A DNA stretch of 64,000 nt from Fibrobacter succinogenes (GCF_902779965.1 NZ_CACZDK010000001.1:62001-126000), one strand, 5' to 3'; shown: positions 24,800 to 34,229, counted from the first letter of the stretch. Notes: generated by a model from the sequence alone, not told the origin. Numbers and translations are program-made.

Positions 24800-25201
24800 A
24801 TGATTAAAAAGATTTTTCTCTCGCTGATTCTTGCGGCAGCATTCGTGTTTGCCGCCGACCCGATCACCATCGAAGGGCGTTTGACCGAAATTCCAGGCAA
24901 GATGCCGAGCAATGACCTGTACAGCTACGTGTATGTATTCAAGTACAAGGTCCAAAAGGTGGTTTCGGGCAAGCTTGATGCCAAGGAAGTTCTCGTGGGC
25001 GTTTATAACCCGCTTATTGCTCGCGGCAAGGTCAAGGACAAGATGGCCGACAAGTCCAAGGGCAACGTAGGTGAATTCAAGGCTAAGGCAAAACATACAC
25101 TCAAGCTCATCCCGCTCGAAGGCAACTGGGATGGCGCTGTCGAAGACGAATACTTTGACGACGAAGGCCCAAGATATTTGGCAATTGAAGTGAATGAATG
25201 A
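24800..25201 (+). CDS. Small exported protein of unknown function
   Basis: 133 residues with a signal peptide (MIKKIFLSLILAAAFVFA|AD). The mature part (PITIEGRLTEIPGKMPSNDLYSYVYVFKYKVQKVVSGKLDAKEVLVGVYNPL) is predicted all-beta, with a conserved-looking DEYFDDEGPRYLAIEVNE tail. No family name can be given. It stands alone between the ilvB promoter region and a repeat. Confidence 0.65.
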   Translation: MIKKIFLSLILAAAFVFAADPITIEGRLTEIPGKMPSNDLYSYVYVFKYKVQKVVSGKLDAKEVLVGVYNPLIARGKVKDKMADKSKGNVGEFKAKAKHTLKLIPLEGNWDGAVEDEYFDDEGPRYLAIEVNE

Positions 25202-25202
25202 T

Positions 25203-25345
25203 TGGCTATGAGGTCGCTCGTTTTACTCGCTTTGGGCTATGGGCACGGAGCTAAAGCTCCTATGAGGTTGCTTCGCTCTGAGCTTTTCTAATTACAATAA
25301 CCCCATACCCCAAAGGGGCGAAAGCCCCGAGCTCAAACCTCACAG
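25203..25345 (-). repeat. Hairpin-mosaic intergenic repeat, inverted copy of 33760-33935
   Basis: The reverse complement shares about 40 of 45 positions with 33792-33837 (CTTTGGGGTATG.GGTTATTG.AATTAGAA..GCTCA.AGCG) and the same GCGACCTCATAGC ending. Local palindromes GAGCT-AAA-GCTC and GGGGC-GAAA-GCCCC fill the places taken by different palindromes in the other copy. Confidence 0.6.
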
Positions 25346-25377
25346 CCTACTTCCTACAGTCTACTTCCTACTAATCC

Positions 25378-26796
25378 ATGGTTTTCTCTTCCCAAATTTT
25401 CTTGTTCTATTTCTTGCCGACGTTCTTGGTTGGCTACTTTGTTCTCTTCAAGTTCGGGGCCAAGCATTCGTTCCTGAACTTGTTCATCACCATCTTCAGT
25501 TACGTCTTTTACGGCTGGCTGGAACCGTGGCTCGTGTTCCTCATGTTCGGCTGCACGCTTGTGGTGTACGTGGCTGGACGGTTCATCTCGGCGCCTAACG
25601 CAAGCAAGTTCCAGCGGAATTTTGCACTTGGGACTGCGATTGCGGTGAATCTCGGGGCGCTCGGCTTTTTCAAGTATTATATGTTTGGCATGGGGATCGT
25701 GAATGATTTTGCAACGATGCTTGGTTGCGAACCATTCTCGATCATGACCGTGCTTTTGCCGGTGGGTATTTCGTTCTACTCGTTCCAGTCGATGAGCTAT
25801 GCGATAGACGTATGGCGCGGCTCTGCACCGCCGGTCAAGAATTTTGCGACATTTGCTTGTTATGTGGCCTTGTTCCCGCAGCTTGTGGCGGGGCCGATCG
25901 TGCGCTACAATACGGTGGCCGAAGAGCTTGAAACCCGCACGCATACGCTCGAAAATTTTGTTCGTGGTATCGTCTTTTTTTGCTTCGGCTTTGCCGAAAA
26001 GATTTTCCTTGCAAACCAGGTGGGCATTATTGCCGATCGCGTTTTTGCGGCTGATGCTCCGGGAGTCATCAACAGTTGGTGGGGCTCACTTGCGTACATG
26101 TTACAGATTTACTTTGATTTTTCGGCGTACTCGAACATGGCGATTGGCCTTGGACTCATGCTCGGATTCCATTTCCCGCGAAACTTTAACGGTCCGTATC
26201 GTTCCAAGAGCATTACTGAATTTTGGAAGCGCTGGCACATTTCACTCACGAGCTGGTTCCGCGATTACCTGTACATCCCGCTAGGCGGAAACCGTGTTGG
26301 CAAAGCTCGCTTGTATTTTAATTTGTTCTTGGTTATGTTCGTGAGCGGTGTTTGGCATGGCGCAAACTGGACGTTCGTGTGCTGGGGCCTTTATCATGCG
26401 TTTTTTATGATTGTCGAGCGCGCGAACAACAAGAATGCTTTTTATTACAAGGCTCCAAAGGTTGTTCAGCTTGCGATTACGCAGGTGATCGTGCTTTTTG
26501 GCTGGGTGCTGTTCCGTGCTGATTCTATTGGCGATGCGTGGCGGATGTGGAAGAATATGCTCGGCTTGAATGCGGTTGCTGCATCTGATGCTATTTTATC
26601 AGCTGAGATATTTACGCCGAGCTGCATTGTGTTCATGCTTCTTGCGTGGATGCTTGCCTTCTGGAAATTCCGTAGCTTTGACTGGTGCGATAATATTTCT
26701 TTCAAAAAGGCGTTCGTAGCGCTTGCGCTTTTTGTTCTCGCAACGCTCGCTTTATTTACCCAGAGCTACAACCCGTTCCTTTATTTTCAATTCTAG
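25378..26796 (+). CDS. MBOAT family membrane O-acyltransferase (AlgI/DltB-like)
   Basis: 472 residues with about 11 hydrophobic helices. The family core is clear: LPVGISFYSFQSMSYAIDVWRG, YVALFPQLVAGPIVRY, LQIYFDFSAYSNMAIGLGLMLGFHFPRNFNGPYRSKSITEFWKRWHISLTSWFRDYLYIPLGGNR, and the catalytic-histidine region VSGVWHGANWTFVCWGLYHA (H327, H340). Such proteins move acyl (often acetyl) groups across the membrane onto extracellular polysaccharide. No AlgJ/AlgX-type partner is adjacent, so the acceptor is unknown. The ATG is directly preceded by a TAC/CTA-rich tract without a ribosome binding site. Confidence 0.92.
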   Translation: MVFSSQIFLFYFLPTFLVGYFVLFKFGAKHSFLNLFITIFSYVFYGWLEPWLVFLMFGCTLVVYVAGRFISAPNASKFQRNFALGTAIAVNLGALGFFKYYMFGMGIVNDFATMLGCEPFSIMTVLLPVGISFYSFQSMSYAIDVWRGSAPPVKNFATFACYVALFPQLVAGPIVRYNTVAEELETRTHTLENFVRGIVFFCFGFAEKIFLANQVGIIADRVFAADAPGVINSWWGSLAYMLQIYFDFSAYSNMAIGLGLMLGFHFPRNFNGPYRSKSITEFWKRWHISLTSWFRDYLYIPLGGNRVGKARLYFNLFLVMFVSGVWHGANWTFVCWGLYHAFFMIVERANNKNAFYYKAPKVVQLAITQVIVLFGWVLFRADSIGDAWRMWKNMLGLNAVAASDAILSAEIFTPSCIVFMLLAWMLAFWKFRSFDWCDNISFKKAFVALALFVLATLALFTQSYNPFLYFQF

Positions 26797-26932
26797 CGGC
26801 GGAGCCGCAGTAAACAGTGATTAGTAAGCAGTGGTTAGTAATCAGGATGTGTAATTGGAATGTTTTATTACATTCCTAACCACTAACCACCAACCACTAA
26901 TCACTCACTTTTCCTTTACTATATTATAATCC
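26797..26932. repeat. TAG/CTA-rich inverted tract between genes
   Basis: AAACAGTGATTAGTAAGCAGTGGTTAGTAATCAGG...GGAATG-TTTTATTA-CATTCC...ending in ACCACTAACCACCAACCACT. Left and right arms are imperfect inverted repeats. The 24 bases 26876-26899 recur exactly at 62208-62231. Confidence 0.6.
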
Positions 26933-28174
26933 ATGAAAAATGGTTTAAATAGGATATTCTTCTTACTTGCGTTGGCAACGGGAGTTGCTTATGCAGACCC
27001 GATTCCTACCGAGGCTCTTACACAGGGCGGCCTCACGATGCGCGACCGTCAACTCCGTGATATCGGTCTTGTGATGCGCGGTGGGCGAGGCGGATTTTTC
27101 GATATCGGTTACACTTATACGCCTTCGTCGGAACAGTTGCAATTGAAAAGCAAATATGGTGTTCATAACGGCTATGCTTTTAGGCATCATTATGGAATTT
27201 TCGGGAGCTGGGTGCTGGACTCGGTCTCGCATTTCGGATTCCTCACGTGGTTTGACCGTGCCGGCTGGGATTCTCAGGACTTTTTCTTCTTCCCGCATTT
27301 TGGCGATTTTGCTCATATTTCGTCTGCGTTTACGTGGGGCTTTTCTTACACGAATACAAAGTATGATGTTACGGCGGCTCTCGGTTTGCAACACCAGAAT
27401 TTGGAATTGGCGAGTTCAAAAGTTTTTCCGCACGAAAGCGATTCGCTGCTGTTCTATTGGGCCCATGCACGTTATAAAAACGTGAGTTTCCAGGGTAGTT
27501 TCTATCGTGGCACGTTCCAGACGCTCCGTCTTTCTTTGGATCTTGAATCCCGTGAACTTTATGGTGGAGTCGGGAGCGGATACAAAACGTATTTGCCGAA
27601 TTTGAACGCTACGATTTATCGCCGCAAGAAAAATGACGATGATGATAACTTCCTTCGTCTTAATTGGGAACAAAATCTTTATGAACAAAGGGTGTATGCC
27701 GATGTGACGTTCGATTTCCCGGATGATGGATTCCGTTCTGCGGCTTTGAAGTTCTATCCGGATCCGTCTCGAATGATTGGCGTTGAAGCTTCGTGCTACC
27801 GCCGTCACGAATTTGCGGGTGCGCAGGATTTGCTTTGGGGCGGTGCTATTGATTTGCTGTTCTTGCGTTTAGGTTATAATTCATCGTTTGATTATGAAAA
27901 CATGTTCCACGCAAAAGGAACTCTCGTTGCTGAAATCAAGTTCAATATTGGTGCAACTGATGGCAAGTTCTTTGGACGTGGTGCTGCAAAACCTACGCCC
28001 ATGGAAACGACCAAGAGCCGATTTGATTTGAAAAAGCTCATGAAGTCCCGCGCGGAACAAGATTCGGAAACTCCGACAATCGATGCTCAGGGACATAAGG
28101 TTATTCATGCGAAGGGAATCCGCTATGAAAAGGTGGGGGCTCCCGAAACGACTTCTAACGAAGGAGGCAACTAA
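26933..28174 (+). CDS. Exported barrel-like protein of unknown function
   Basis: 413 residues; signal peptide to about AYAD (residue 22). Rich in aromatic, alternating strands (GGFFDIGYTYTPSS, GYAFRHHYGIFGSWVLDSVSHFGFLTWFD, AFTWGFSYTNTKYDVTAALGLQHQNLELA), which suggests an outer-membrane barrel up to about residue 330. A Lys/Glu-rich tail without strands follows. TATATT and TATAAT at 26920-26930 lie 2-7 bases before the ATG and there is no ribosome binding site, as if the mRNA were leaderless. Its stop overlaps the ATG of the next lipoprotein (TAATG), so the two are coupled. Confidence 0.65.
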   Translation: MKNGLNRIFFLLALATGVAYADPIPTEALTQGGLTMRDRQLRDIGLVMRGGRGGFFDIGYTYTPSSEQLQLKSKYGVHNGYAFRHHYGIFGSWVLDSVSHFGFLTWFDRAGWDSQDFFFFPHFGDFAHISSAFTWGFSYTNTKYDVTAALGLQHQNLELASSKVFPHESDSLLFYWAHARYKNVSFQGSFYRGTFQTLRLSLDLESRELYGGVGSGYKTYLPNLNATIYRRKKNDDDDNFLRLNWEQNLYEQRVYADVTFDFPDDGFRSAALKFYPDPSRMIGVEASCYRRHEFAGAQDLLWGGAIDLLFLRLGYNSSFDYENMFHAKGTLVAEIKFNIGATDGKFFGRGAAKPTPMETTKSRFDLKKLMKSRAEQDSETPTIDAQGHKVIHAKGIRYEKVGAPETTSNEGGN

Positions 28175-28674
28175 TGAAATACTTGCGATTGTTCCTTTGT
28201 CTTGTTGCGCTTAGTTTGACGGCGTGCATGAGTCATTTGTTCATTGATACGTCGACTCGACTCCAGGTTGAAAATAAGACCGATGTGACGATTCTTGGAC
28301 TGGATATTGTTTCTGAGGATGGTTCTTCTGTTCGTACGTGGATTCGCGATGCAATTGAGCCGGGCGAAAAAAGCAAGGTCGTCGAAGAAGACTGGGTAGG
28401 AACGTTTAAGGTCCGCGTGCGCTTTGACAAGTGGAATGGCAAGTTGCTTGCAAGTGTAGGTAAGGTTTGTGCAACTTATAGCACTCCCGTTAGAGTGTAT
28501 GCTTTAGCCAAGCAAGGCGAACCGAACGTATTTGAAATAGATGATAATGGTTGCAGTCAGGAAGGGCATGTTCACATGGTCTATACTGAAACGGACCTCG
28601 ATTTCGAAGGCGGCAGCCAGTACCTTGTAGTCTCGCAAGACGAAGACGGGAATGTTGCGTTTATGTTTAAGTAG
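28174..28674 (+). CDS. Small lipoprotein of unknown function
   Basis: 166 residues. The type II signal peptide ends in the lipobox SLTAC (Cys18). The rest is predicted beta-rich (RLQVENKTDVTILGLDIVSEDGSSVRTWIRDAIEPGEKSKVVEEDWVGTFKVRVRFDKW), with one late cysteine pair. The start overlaps the stop of the barrel-like gene, so the pair probably works together at the outer membrane. No family recognised. Confidence 0.7.
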   Translation: MKYLRLFLCLVALSLTACMSHLFIDTSTRLQVENKTDVTILGLDIVSEDGSSVRTWIRDAIEPGEKSKVVEEDWVGTFKVRVRFDKWNGKLLASVGKVCATYSTPVRVYALAKQGEPNVFEIDDNGCSQEGHVHMVYTETDLDFEGGSQYLVVSQDEDGNVAFMFK

Positions 28675-28676
28675 AA

Positions 28677-28792
28677 CTTAGAACATTCTATCATCTCTTT
28701 AAGAAATTCTAAGTTCTAAGAGCGAAGCGGGCTAAGCTCTGCCAACTAAGTTCCCCTGTCTACTTCTTACCGCCTACTTCCTACTTTTTTAC
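28677..28792. repeat. AAGTTCTAAG / CTACTT-rich tract before smc
   Basis: AGAACTTAGAACATTC...AAGTTCTAAGAGCG...CTAAGCTC...CCTGTCTACTTCTTACCGCCTACTTCCTAC. AACTTAGAA and TTCTAAGTT form inverted arms. Similar words occur at 22081-22180. Confidence 0.5.
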
Positions 28793-28806
28793 TACATTTT
28801 GCTCCA

Positions 28807-31800
28807 GTGCAGATAACTAAGTTAAAGATTTTTGGTTTTAAATCCTTCGCGCAGAGAACGGAAATTAACTTCCCGACGAAGGGTCTTACGGCGGTTGTTG
28901 GGCCGAACGGCTGTGGCAAGTCCAATATTACGGATGCTATCCGCTGGGTGCTTGGCGAACAGAAAGCCGCTGCTTTGCGTATGGGCAAAATGCAAGACGT
29001 TATCTTTAGCGGTACCGAAGAACGTGCCGCCATGAGTCTTGCCGAAGTTTCTATCGTCATCGATAATAGCGATGGTACGCTTGCTTCTGATTATTCCGAA
29101 GTCATTGTGACGCGTCGTGTGCACCGCGATGGTTCGGGCGAATACCTCATCAATAACCAGGAATGCCGTCTGCGTGACGTTCACGCTTTGCTTTTTGACT
29201 CGGGCCTTGGTTCCAGCACGTATTCGCAGATGAACGCCGACATGATCAAGGCGGTTCTTTCGGATAAGGCGGACGATCGTCGAGTGCTTTTTGAAGAAGC
29301 TGCCGGCGTGAGCAAGTACAAGCAGCAGCGCAAGGAAACGCGCCGCCAGCTTGAACGCGTGCAGATGGATATGGAACGTGTCGAAGACAACTTGCGCAGT
29401 GTCCGCCGTTCTGTCCGTCTCTATGAAACGCAGGCCGAAAAGGTCAATGCTTACAAGAAATTGAATACGCGCCTCCGCGAACTCGATTTGTCTGTCAGCC
29501 TCGATAAGTTTGAAGACTACAAGGAAGGTTTGGCCACGCTCGATTCAACGACCAAGCGTATGAATCACGAAGTGGAATCTTCCAAGACGCAGGCCACTGA
29601 ACTCCAAGCGAAGATTGAAGAAAAGAAGCTTGCCATTAGCGAAGATGAAAACGCTTACCGAGATTTGGAACGTGAAGTCCAGGCGGCAACGATTGCACTC
29701 AATGACTTGAATAATAACATTGTCCGTTTGCGCGATTCCATGTCGGGCCTCCAGTCTTCGAACGATAAGGCTCAGGGCGAAATCGAACGCAGCGAACTCA
29801 AGTCGCAGGAACTTTCTCAAGAAAAAGCTCGTCTCGAAGAAGAAATTGCCGTTCTCGGTAGCGAAAACGACATGGATGAGCTGAATGCGCTTTTGGAACG
29901 CGAACGCGAAACGCTCCAGGTCATGCGCGATAAGGTCGATGACTTGCGTACGCAGTCCCGTGAACTTTCGAATGAACGCTTGCAGGCCACAAACCGCGTG
30001 AACTCCCTCCGCGGGCGCTTTGAACGCATGGACGCCGAAGTCAACATGCTCCAGTCGAACATTGCGAAGTGGCAGACTGAAATCGAAGGCCTCGATAAGC
30101 AAAAGTCCGATGCCGAAGCTAACATCGCCGAAATCCAGGCGGGCATCGAGGACACGAATCGCGAAATTGAAAATCTCGAAGAACAGCGCGCCACGCGCGA
30201 AGAACGCTTGGAATCCGAACGTGCGGAACTCACCGAAGCACAGCAGAAATTGCAGGGCTTAAAGAACGAAGAAGCCCGATTGCAGTCTCGAATCGATGTG
30301 CTCCAGAGCGTGATGAACGAAGGCTCGGACGCAAACCGTTACCTCAAGGAAAACAAGTCGAACCTCATTGGCGGTCTTGTTTCGGAACGCATCGAGGCAA
30401 CGCCGGAATACGCTTCGAGCGTCGAAGCCGCTCTCGGTGAAATTTTGGATTCTGTTGTCGTGAATGGCGACAGTGCCGTGAACGAAATTGTGGATGCGCT
30501 CAAGAGCGAAAACGTGGGCAAGGTGCTCATGTCGCTCGTTTCAAGTGCCGCTCCTGCTTACGACAAGCCGGTGAACAATCCGGGCGTTGTCGGTTCGCTC
30601 AAAGATTTTGTCAAGACGGATGACGAAGTTTCTCCGTGGCTTTCGGGAATTCTCTCGCGCTATTTTGTTGTGGATTCTTTGCAGACAGCGCTTAATTTGG
30701 CGAAGGAATACCGTGGCGAAAACTTGAATTTTGTCACCGCCGATACGATTGTGCGTACAAGCGGTCTTGTGTCGTTTGGCGTTTCGACGTCGGGGGCACT
30801 CTCCCGCAAAAACGAAATTGCAGATGCCGAAGCGCTTTTGGAAAAAGTGCAAGGCGATATTTCTGCCGGCGAAGAAAACGTGGACCGTTTGCGTGAACTG
30901 ACCGAAGAAGACGCTCAAATGCTCTCGTCGCTCGTCGATGAAATTCGCGAAAAGCGCGATTCTCTGCGTGGTGGCGATGCTTCTATCCGCATTCACAGGA
31001 ATACGGTTGAAAACTGCACCCGTCGCTTGAACCAGTTGAATGGCGAAGTAACGAACGCACAGAACAGAATTGAAGCGGCGGCGCAGTCCAAGAACAGCGA
31101 TGCGGAACTTGCCGAAGCCGAAACCGAAGTCGAAAAGGTCGAAGAACGTTACCAGACGATTTCGGATCAGCTGGGCGAAAACGAGACGATGCTTCGCGAA
31201 AAAGAAGAAGATGTCCGCGAACTCGAACGCAGCGCGCAAGACAAGACTTCTCGCCTCAAGCAGAATCAGAACCGCTTAGTCGCTATTGCGGACCAGATGG
31301 AATTCTTGGACAATACGATTCGCAACCGCCGCGAAGAAATCGAAAAGAACACGGTTTCGATTGAAAAGTTCGAGACGGATTGCAACAAGCTTGCCGACGA
31401 AGCGCAAGTGAAGGATAACGCGCTCCGTGAACTCGAACGCAACCGCGATTTGGCTCGTGAACGCTACGACCTCGTGAGCGGTGATTTGGAAGGCTGGCGC
31501 GACGAAGTGAACCGCCTTCGCGATGACATGATTGAAAAGATGAAGGAACTGAATGACGTTGGCCGTCGTCAGGAATCCTTGCAGAACAATCTTGACCGTC
31601 TCCGCGAACGCATCACGAACGAATGGACTGTCGATTTGGACAATCCCGAGAATGTTGAACGCGTGGAATACACGCAGCCAGAAGCCGACCGCGAAATCCG
31701 TGAACTCCGCGGCAAAATCAAGGAACTCGGCCCGATTAACATCAACGTGATGGAAGATTACGAAGACGAAAAGAAGCGTTTGGAAGAAGTCGAAAAACAG

Positions 31801-32361
31801 TTCGACGACCTTGACCGCGCCCGTGCATCGCTTGACCGCACCATTACAAAGCTCGACGACATTGCCCGCCAGCGTTACCTCGATACGTTTGCACGCATCC
31901 AGAAGAACTTCCAGTTCGTGTTCAGTAAGCTGTTCCTCAATGGCGAAACGAAGATGAGCCTCGTCGAGAAAGTCGATGAAATGGGCAAGCCCATGGACAT
32001 CCTCGACGCCGACATTGAAATCAACGTCCGCCCGACAGGCAAGAAAATGCGCGGTATCAAGGCGCTTTCCGGTGGTGAACACGCGCTTACTGCAACAGCG
32101 CTTTTGTTCGCAATCTACATGGAAAAGCCGTCTCCGTACTGCGTGCTGGACGAAGTCGATGGTCCGCTTGATGACGCTAACGTCGGTCGCTTTATGGCGC
32201 TCCTCCGTGAATTCAGTAAGCAGACCTTGTTCATCGTCGTGACGCATAACAAGCGTACCATGGCCGAAGCCGATATGCTCTATGGTGTGACGCAGGAAAT
32301 CAAGGGTATTTCTCGTATTGCTAGCGTGCAGCTCGCCGATGCAACAAAGTTTGCGATTTAG
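28807..32361 (+). CDS. smc: Chromosome segregation protein SMC
   Basis: 1184 residues from a GTG start (28807). No ribosome binding site, but TACATT (28793-28798) stands 8 bases upstream. Walker A GPNGCGKSN (residues 32-40), then a coiled coil to ~500, a hinge (about 505-650, with GLVSERIEATPEYASSVEAALGEILDSVVV), a second coiled coil to ~1000 and the C-terminal head with signature LSGGEHALTATALLFAIYM (from 1088) and Walker B YCVLDEVDGPLDD. ATP-driven condensin that compacts and separates chromosomes, normally with ScpA/ScpB, which are not in the window. Length fits the family. Confidence 0.97.
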   Translation: MQITKLKIFGFKSFAQRTEINFPTKGLTAVVGPNGCGKSNITDAIRWVLGEQKAAALRMGKMQDVIFSGTEERAAMSLAEVSIVIDNSDGTLASDYSEVIVTRRVHRDGSGEYLINNQECRLRDVHALLFDSGLGSSTYSQMNADMIKAVLSDKADDRRVLFEEAAGVSKYKQQRKETRRQLERVQMDMERVEDNLRSVRRSVRLYETQAEKVNAYKKLNTRLRELDLSVSLDKFEDYKEGLATLDSTTKRMNHEVESSKTQATELQAKIEEKKLAISEDENAYRDLEREVQAATIALNDLNNNIVRLRDSMSGLQSSNDKAQGEIERSELKSQELSQEKARLEEEIAVLGSENDMDELNALLERERETLQVMRDKVDDLRTQSRELSNERLQATNRVNSLRGRFERMDAEVNMLQSNIAKWQTEIEGLDKQKSDAEANIAEIQAGIEDTNREIENLEEQRATREERLESERAELTEAQQKLQGLKNEEARLQSRIDVLQSVMNEGSDANRYLKENKSNLIGGLVSERIEATPEYASSVEAALGEILDSVVVNGDSAVNEIVDALKSENVGKVLMSLVSSAAPAYDKPVNNPGVVGSLKDFVKTDDEVSPWLSGILSRYFVVDSLQTALNLAKEYRGENLNFVTADTIVRTSGLVSFGVSTSGALSRKNEIADAEALLEKVQGDISAGEENVDRLRELTEEDAQMLSSLVDEIREKRDSLRGGDASIRIHRNTVENCTRRLNQLNGEVTNAQNRIEAAAQSKNSDAELAEAETEVEKVEERYQTISDQLGENETMLREKEEDVRELERSAQDKTSRLKQNQNRLVAIADQMEFLDNTIRNRREEIEKNTVSIEKFETDCNKLADEAQVKDNALRELERNRDLARERYDLVSGDLEGWRDEVNRLRDDMIEKMKELNDVGRRQESLQNNLDRLRERITNEWTVDLDNPENVERVEYTQPEADREIRELRGKIKELGPININVMEDYEDEKKRLEEVEKQFDDLDRARASLDRTITKLDDIARQRYLDTFARIQKNFQFVFSKLFLNGETKMSLVEKVDEMGKPMDILDADIEINVRPTGKKMRGIKALSGGEHALTATALLFAIYMEKPSPYCVLDEVDGPLDDANVGRFMALLREFSKQTLFIVVTHNKRTMAEADMLYGVTQEIKGISRIASVQLADATKFAI

Positions 32362-32679
32362 TTAGTAGACAGTAGACAGAACTGTTAGCATGTTGCCGAA
32401 GCTCGTAGTGCATGATGATCATTCTCCGAAGGAGACTCCATATATCTTGTAAATGCAGTTGGATTGGTATGGATCTTCCTAACGGAAGATGACTGTTTCT
32501 GTTGTGTAATCAAAAAATCAATTGAAAAAAATTATAATCGCGTCAAGCTTTAATCTACTGACTAACAACGTTCTATATAATACATTTTGTACTTTTTAGG
32601 CGTTGATTTTCGCATCCACTCCCGTTTTTACTTCATTTTTGCATTCGTTTTTCTGTAAAGCTTTTATAGTTTTATTTAC
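32362..32679. other. Intergenic region with repeat word and AT-rich promoter zone
   Basis: 318 bases, no gene seen. TAG/CTA tract at 32362-32390. ATTCTCC-GAA-GGAGA(C/A)T at about 32420-32435 repeats the word found at 12930-12950 (ATTCTCCGAAGGAGAAT). Then GATCTTCCTAACGGAAGAT and an AT-rich stretch with TATAGT (32665-32670) nine bases before the next ATG. Confidence 0.45.
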
Positions 32680-33756
32680 ATGAAAAACATATCCCAAATT
32701 CTTTTGCTTTTTCCGATTGTGGCGATGTTTGCGTCGTGCAATAGCTCAACATTTGGCCCGGAATCGAATTCAGAACCGATTGCTTATACTCCAGATGGCA
32801 AATGCACGATTGCATGGCAGGACTCTAAATCGCAAGAGCAATTGGACTCTTTGCATACTTTTTGTGATACCATTTTTGTCCGTAGTGTCATCAATATTTA
32901 TAAGGACACTGTTTACGATGATACCATAATTACAGACAATAAAAAGTATACTAGCTTTATTTACCTTGATCGTTATACGGAAAAAACAGATACGCTAACC
33001 AAACCTACAGCTGAAAAAAGCGGGGCGTCAGGTCCGTGCGGTCGCGTGCCTATTTATTGCAAGCTTGATTCTTCTGATACGCAAAAGACGTTTAGTTGTA
33101 CAGAAGCTAGCATTTGTTATATGTATGAACTTGAAGCAAGTTCTGCTAAGGTCGTTGCTATTCGTTTGCCGGATTTGTATTATGATTCAACTGTAATAGT
33201 AATAAAAAAGTCTGTGTGCTCTGAACCGGGATTCCGCTGTGTGCGTGATACTGTTTTCCATGATGCATTCCATATGACATATCGAACCATTGCTCTTGAC
33301 ACAACGTTCTTGAATTATGGTCCAACGGCATGGACGGATTATGTTCCTGCCATCAATGCGCCTGCGTTTGATACAGCTGCGTTCCGCAATGCACTAGATA
33401 CTCTTGACACGCAAAAAGAAATTTTTGGAATGGATACGTTGTTCACAGGATATTCTGTTTCGGTGGAAGGATTGCCGGACTGGGCATCGAATACTACCAA
33501 GTGCACAACGACGGAAGATTCTAAACGTGTTTGCATTTATAAGGAAATCGAACTTCGTCCCATATCAATGCTTTCGACTTATCCCACGTCATATAATAAA
33601 AGGCCATTCTATCTTTGGAATAATCTTGAATCGCCTTTGGAAAAAGACACTTTGATTACATGGAAATTGAGATATAGATATTCCGGTGGTCATAATTTTG
33701 AAGGAAATCGCGACTCGTTAGAAATAACTACGCTGTTTAGAGGCTTAAGCAATTAG
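32680..33756 (+). CDS. Lipoprotein of unknown function
   Basis: 358 residues; lipobox MFASC (Cys20), the rest extracytoplasmic. Contains several DT-[IV]-[FY] words (CDTIFVRS, KDTVYDDTI, RDTVFHD, MDTLFTG), recalling the repeats of the barrel trio, and paired cysteines (GPCGRVPIYC, CTEASIC, KCTTTEDSKRVC). No enzyme motif. No ribosome binding site before the ATG; TATAGT sits 9 bases upstream. Not assigned to any family. Confidence 0.65.
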   Translation: MKNISQILLLFPIVAMFASCNSSTFGPESNSEPIAYTPDGKCTIAWQDSKSQEQLDSLHTFCDTIFVRSVINIYKDTVYDDTIITDNKKYTSFIYLDRYTEKTDTLTKPTAEKSGASGPCGRVPIYCKLDSSDTQKTFSCTEASICYMYELEASSAKVVAIRLPDLYYDSTVIVIKKSVCSEPGFRCVRDTVFHDAFHMTYRTIALDTTFLNYGPTAWTDYVPAINAPAFDTAAFRNALDTLDTQKEIFGMDTLFTGYSVSVEGLPDWASNTTKCTTTEDSKRVCIYKEIELRPISMLSTYPTSYNKRPFYLWNNLESPLEKDTLITWKLRYRYSGGHNFEGNRDSLEITTLFRGLSN

Positions 33757-33759
33757 AAC

Positions 33760-33935
33760 TTTATGGTGTGGGGTATGGGGTCGTGCCTGCGGCACTTTGG
33801 GGTATGAGGTTATTGCAATTAGAACCGCTCAAAAGCGTGCAAAACGAGTGTCGCAAAATTATGCTTGCATAATTTTATGACCGAGTGAAGCTGCGGACGC
33901 CGAAGGCGTCAAAGCGAAGCGACCTCATAGCTGAC
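33760..33935 (+). repeat. Hairpin-mosaic repeat with compensated stem
   Basis: Contains GTGCC-TGC-GGCAC, CGCTC-AAAA-GCG, then CGAGTGTCGC + AAAATTATGC-TT-GCATAATTTT (33855-33876) + ATGACCGAG, and GACGCC-GAA-GGCGTC. The CGAGTGTYGC and ATRACCGAG flanks are those of the 86-bp repeats near 4.7 kb, but the 10-bp stem is different and still perfect. Partly matches the reverse complement of 25203-25345. Confidence 0.7.
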
Positions 33936-33958
33936 GTTCTATTTACTATATTCTTTGC

Positions 33959-34225
33959 ATGCAGACTACGTGTTCAATTTGCAAAAAAGAATTCAACGAC
34001 AAGGTCGGAATGTCGCCTTTGCAGGGAAATCTTGCCATTCGCGTTCGCAATAAGATTGGCAATATCTGCCCCGAATGCCGCAGTGAAATTTGCAAGACCA
34101 AGCGCGGCCGCTGGAAGATGTTCTTCTACGATTTGAAAGTCGGCTTCTTGTGCTTTTGGTTCCTTGTGCCCATTGCCATTATCTTTATCGCGTTTACGCT
34201 TTATCTAGCGTTATACGTGCTTTAG
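33959..34225 (+). CDS. Small zinc-ribbon-like membrane protein
   Basis: 88 residues. CSIC (C5, C8) and CPEC (C37, C40) could form one metal site, followed by a basic KTKRGRWK turn and a single strongly hydrophobic segment (VGFLCFWFLVPIAIIFIAFTLYLALYVL). No ribosome binding site; TATATT (33947-33952) lies 6 bases before the ATG. Five bases upstream of the TraB/GumN-like gene, so cotranscribed. Family unknown. Confidence 0.65.
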   Translation: MQTTCSICKKEFNDKVGMSPLQGNLAIRVRNKIGNICPECRSEICKTKRGRWKMFFYDLKVGFLCFWFLVPIAIIFIAFTLYLALYVL

Positions 34226-34229
34226 TTTT

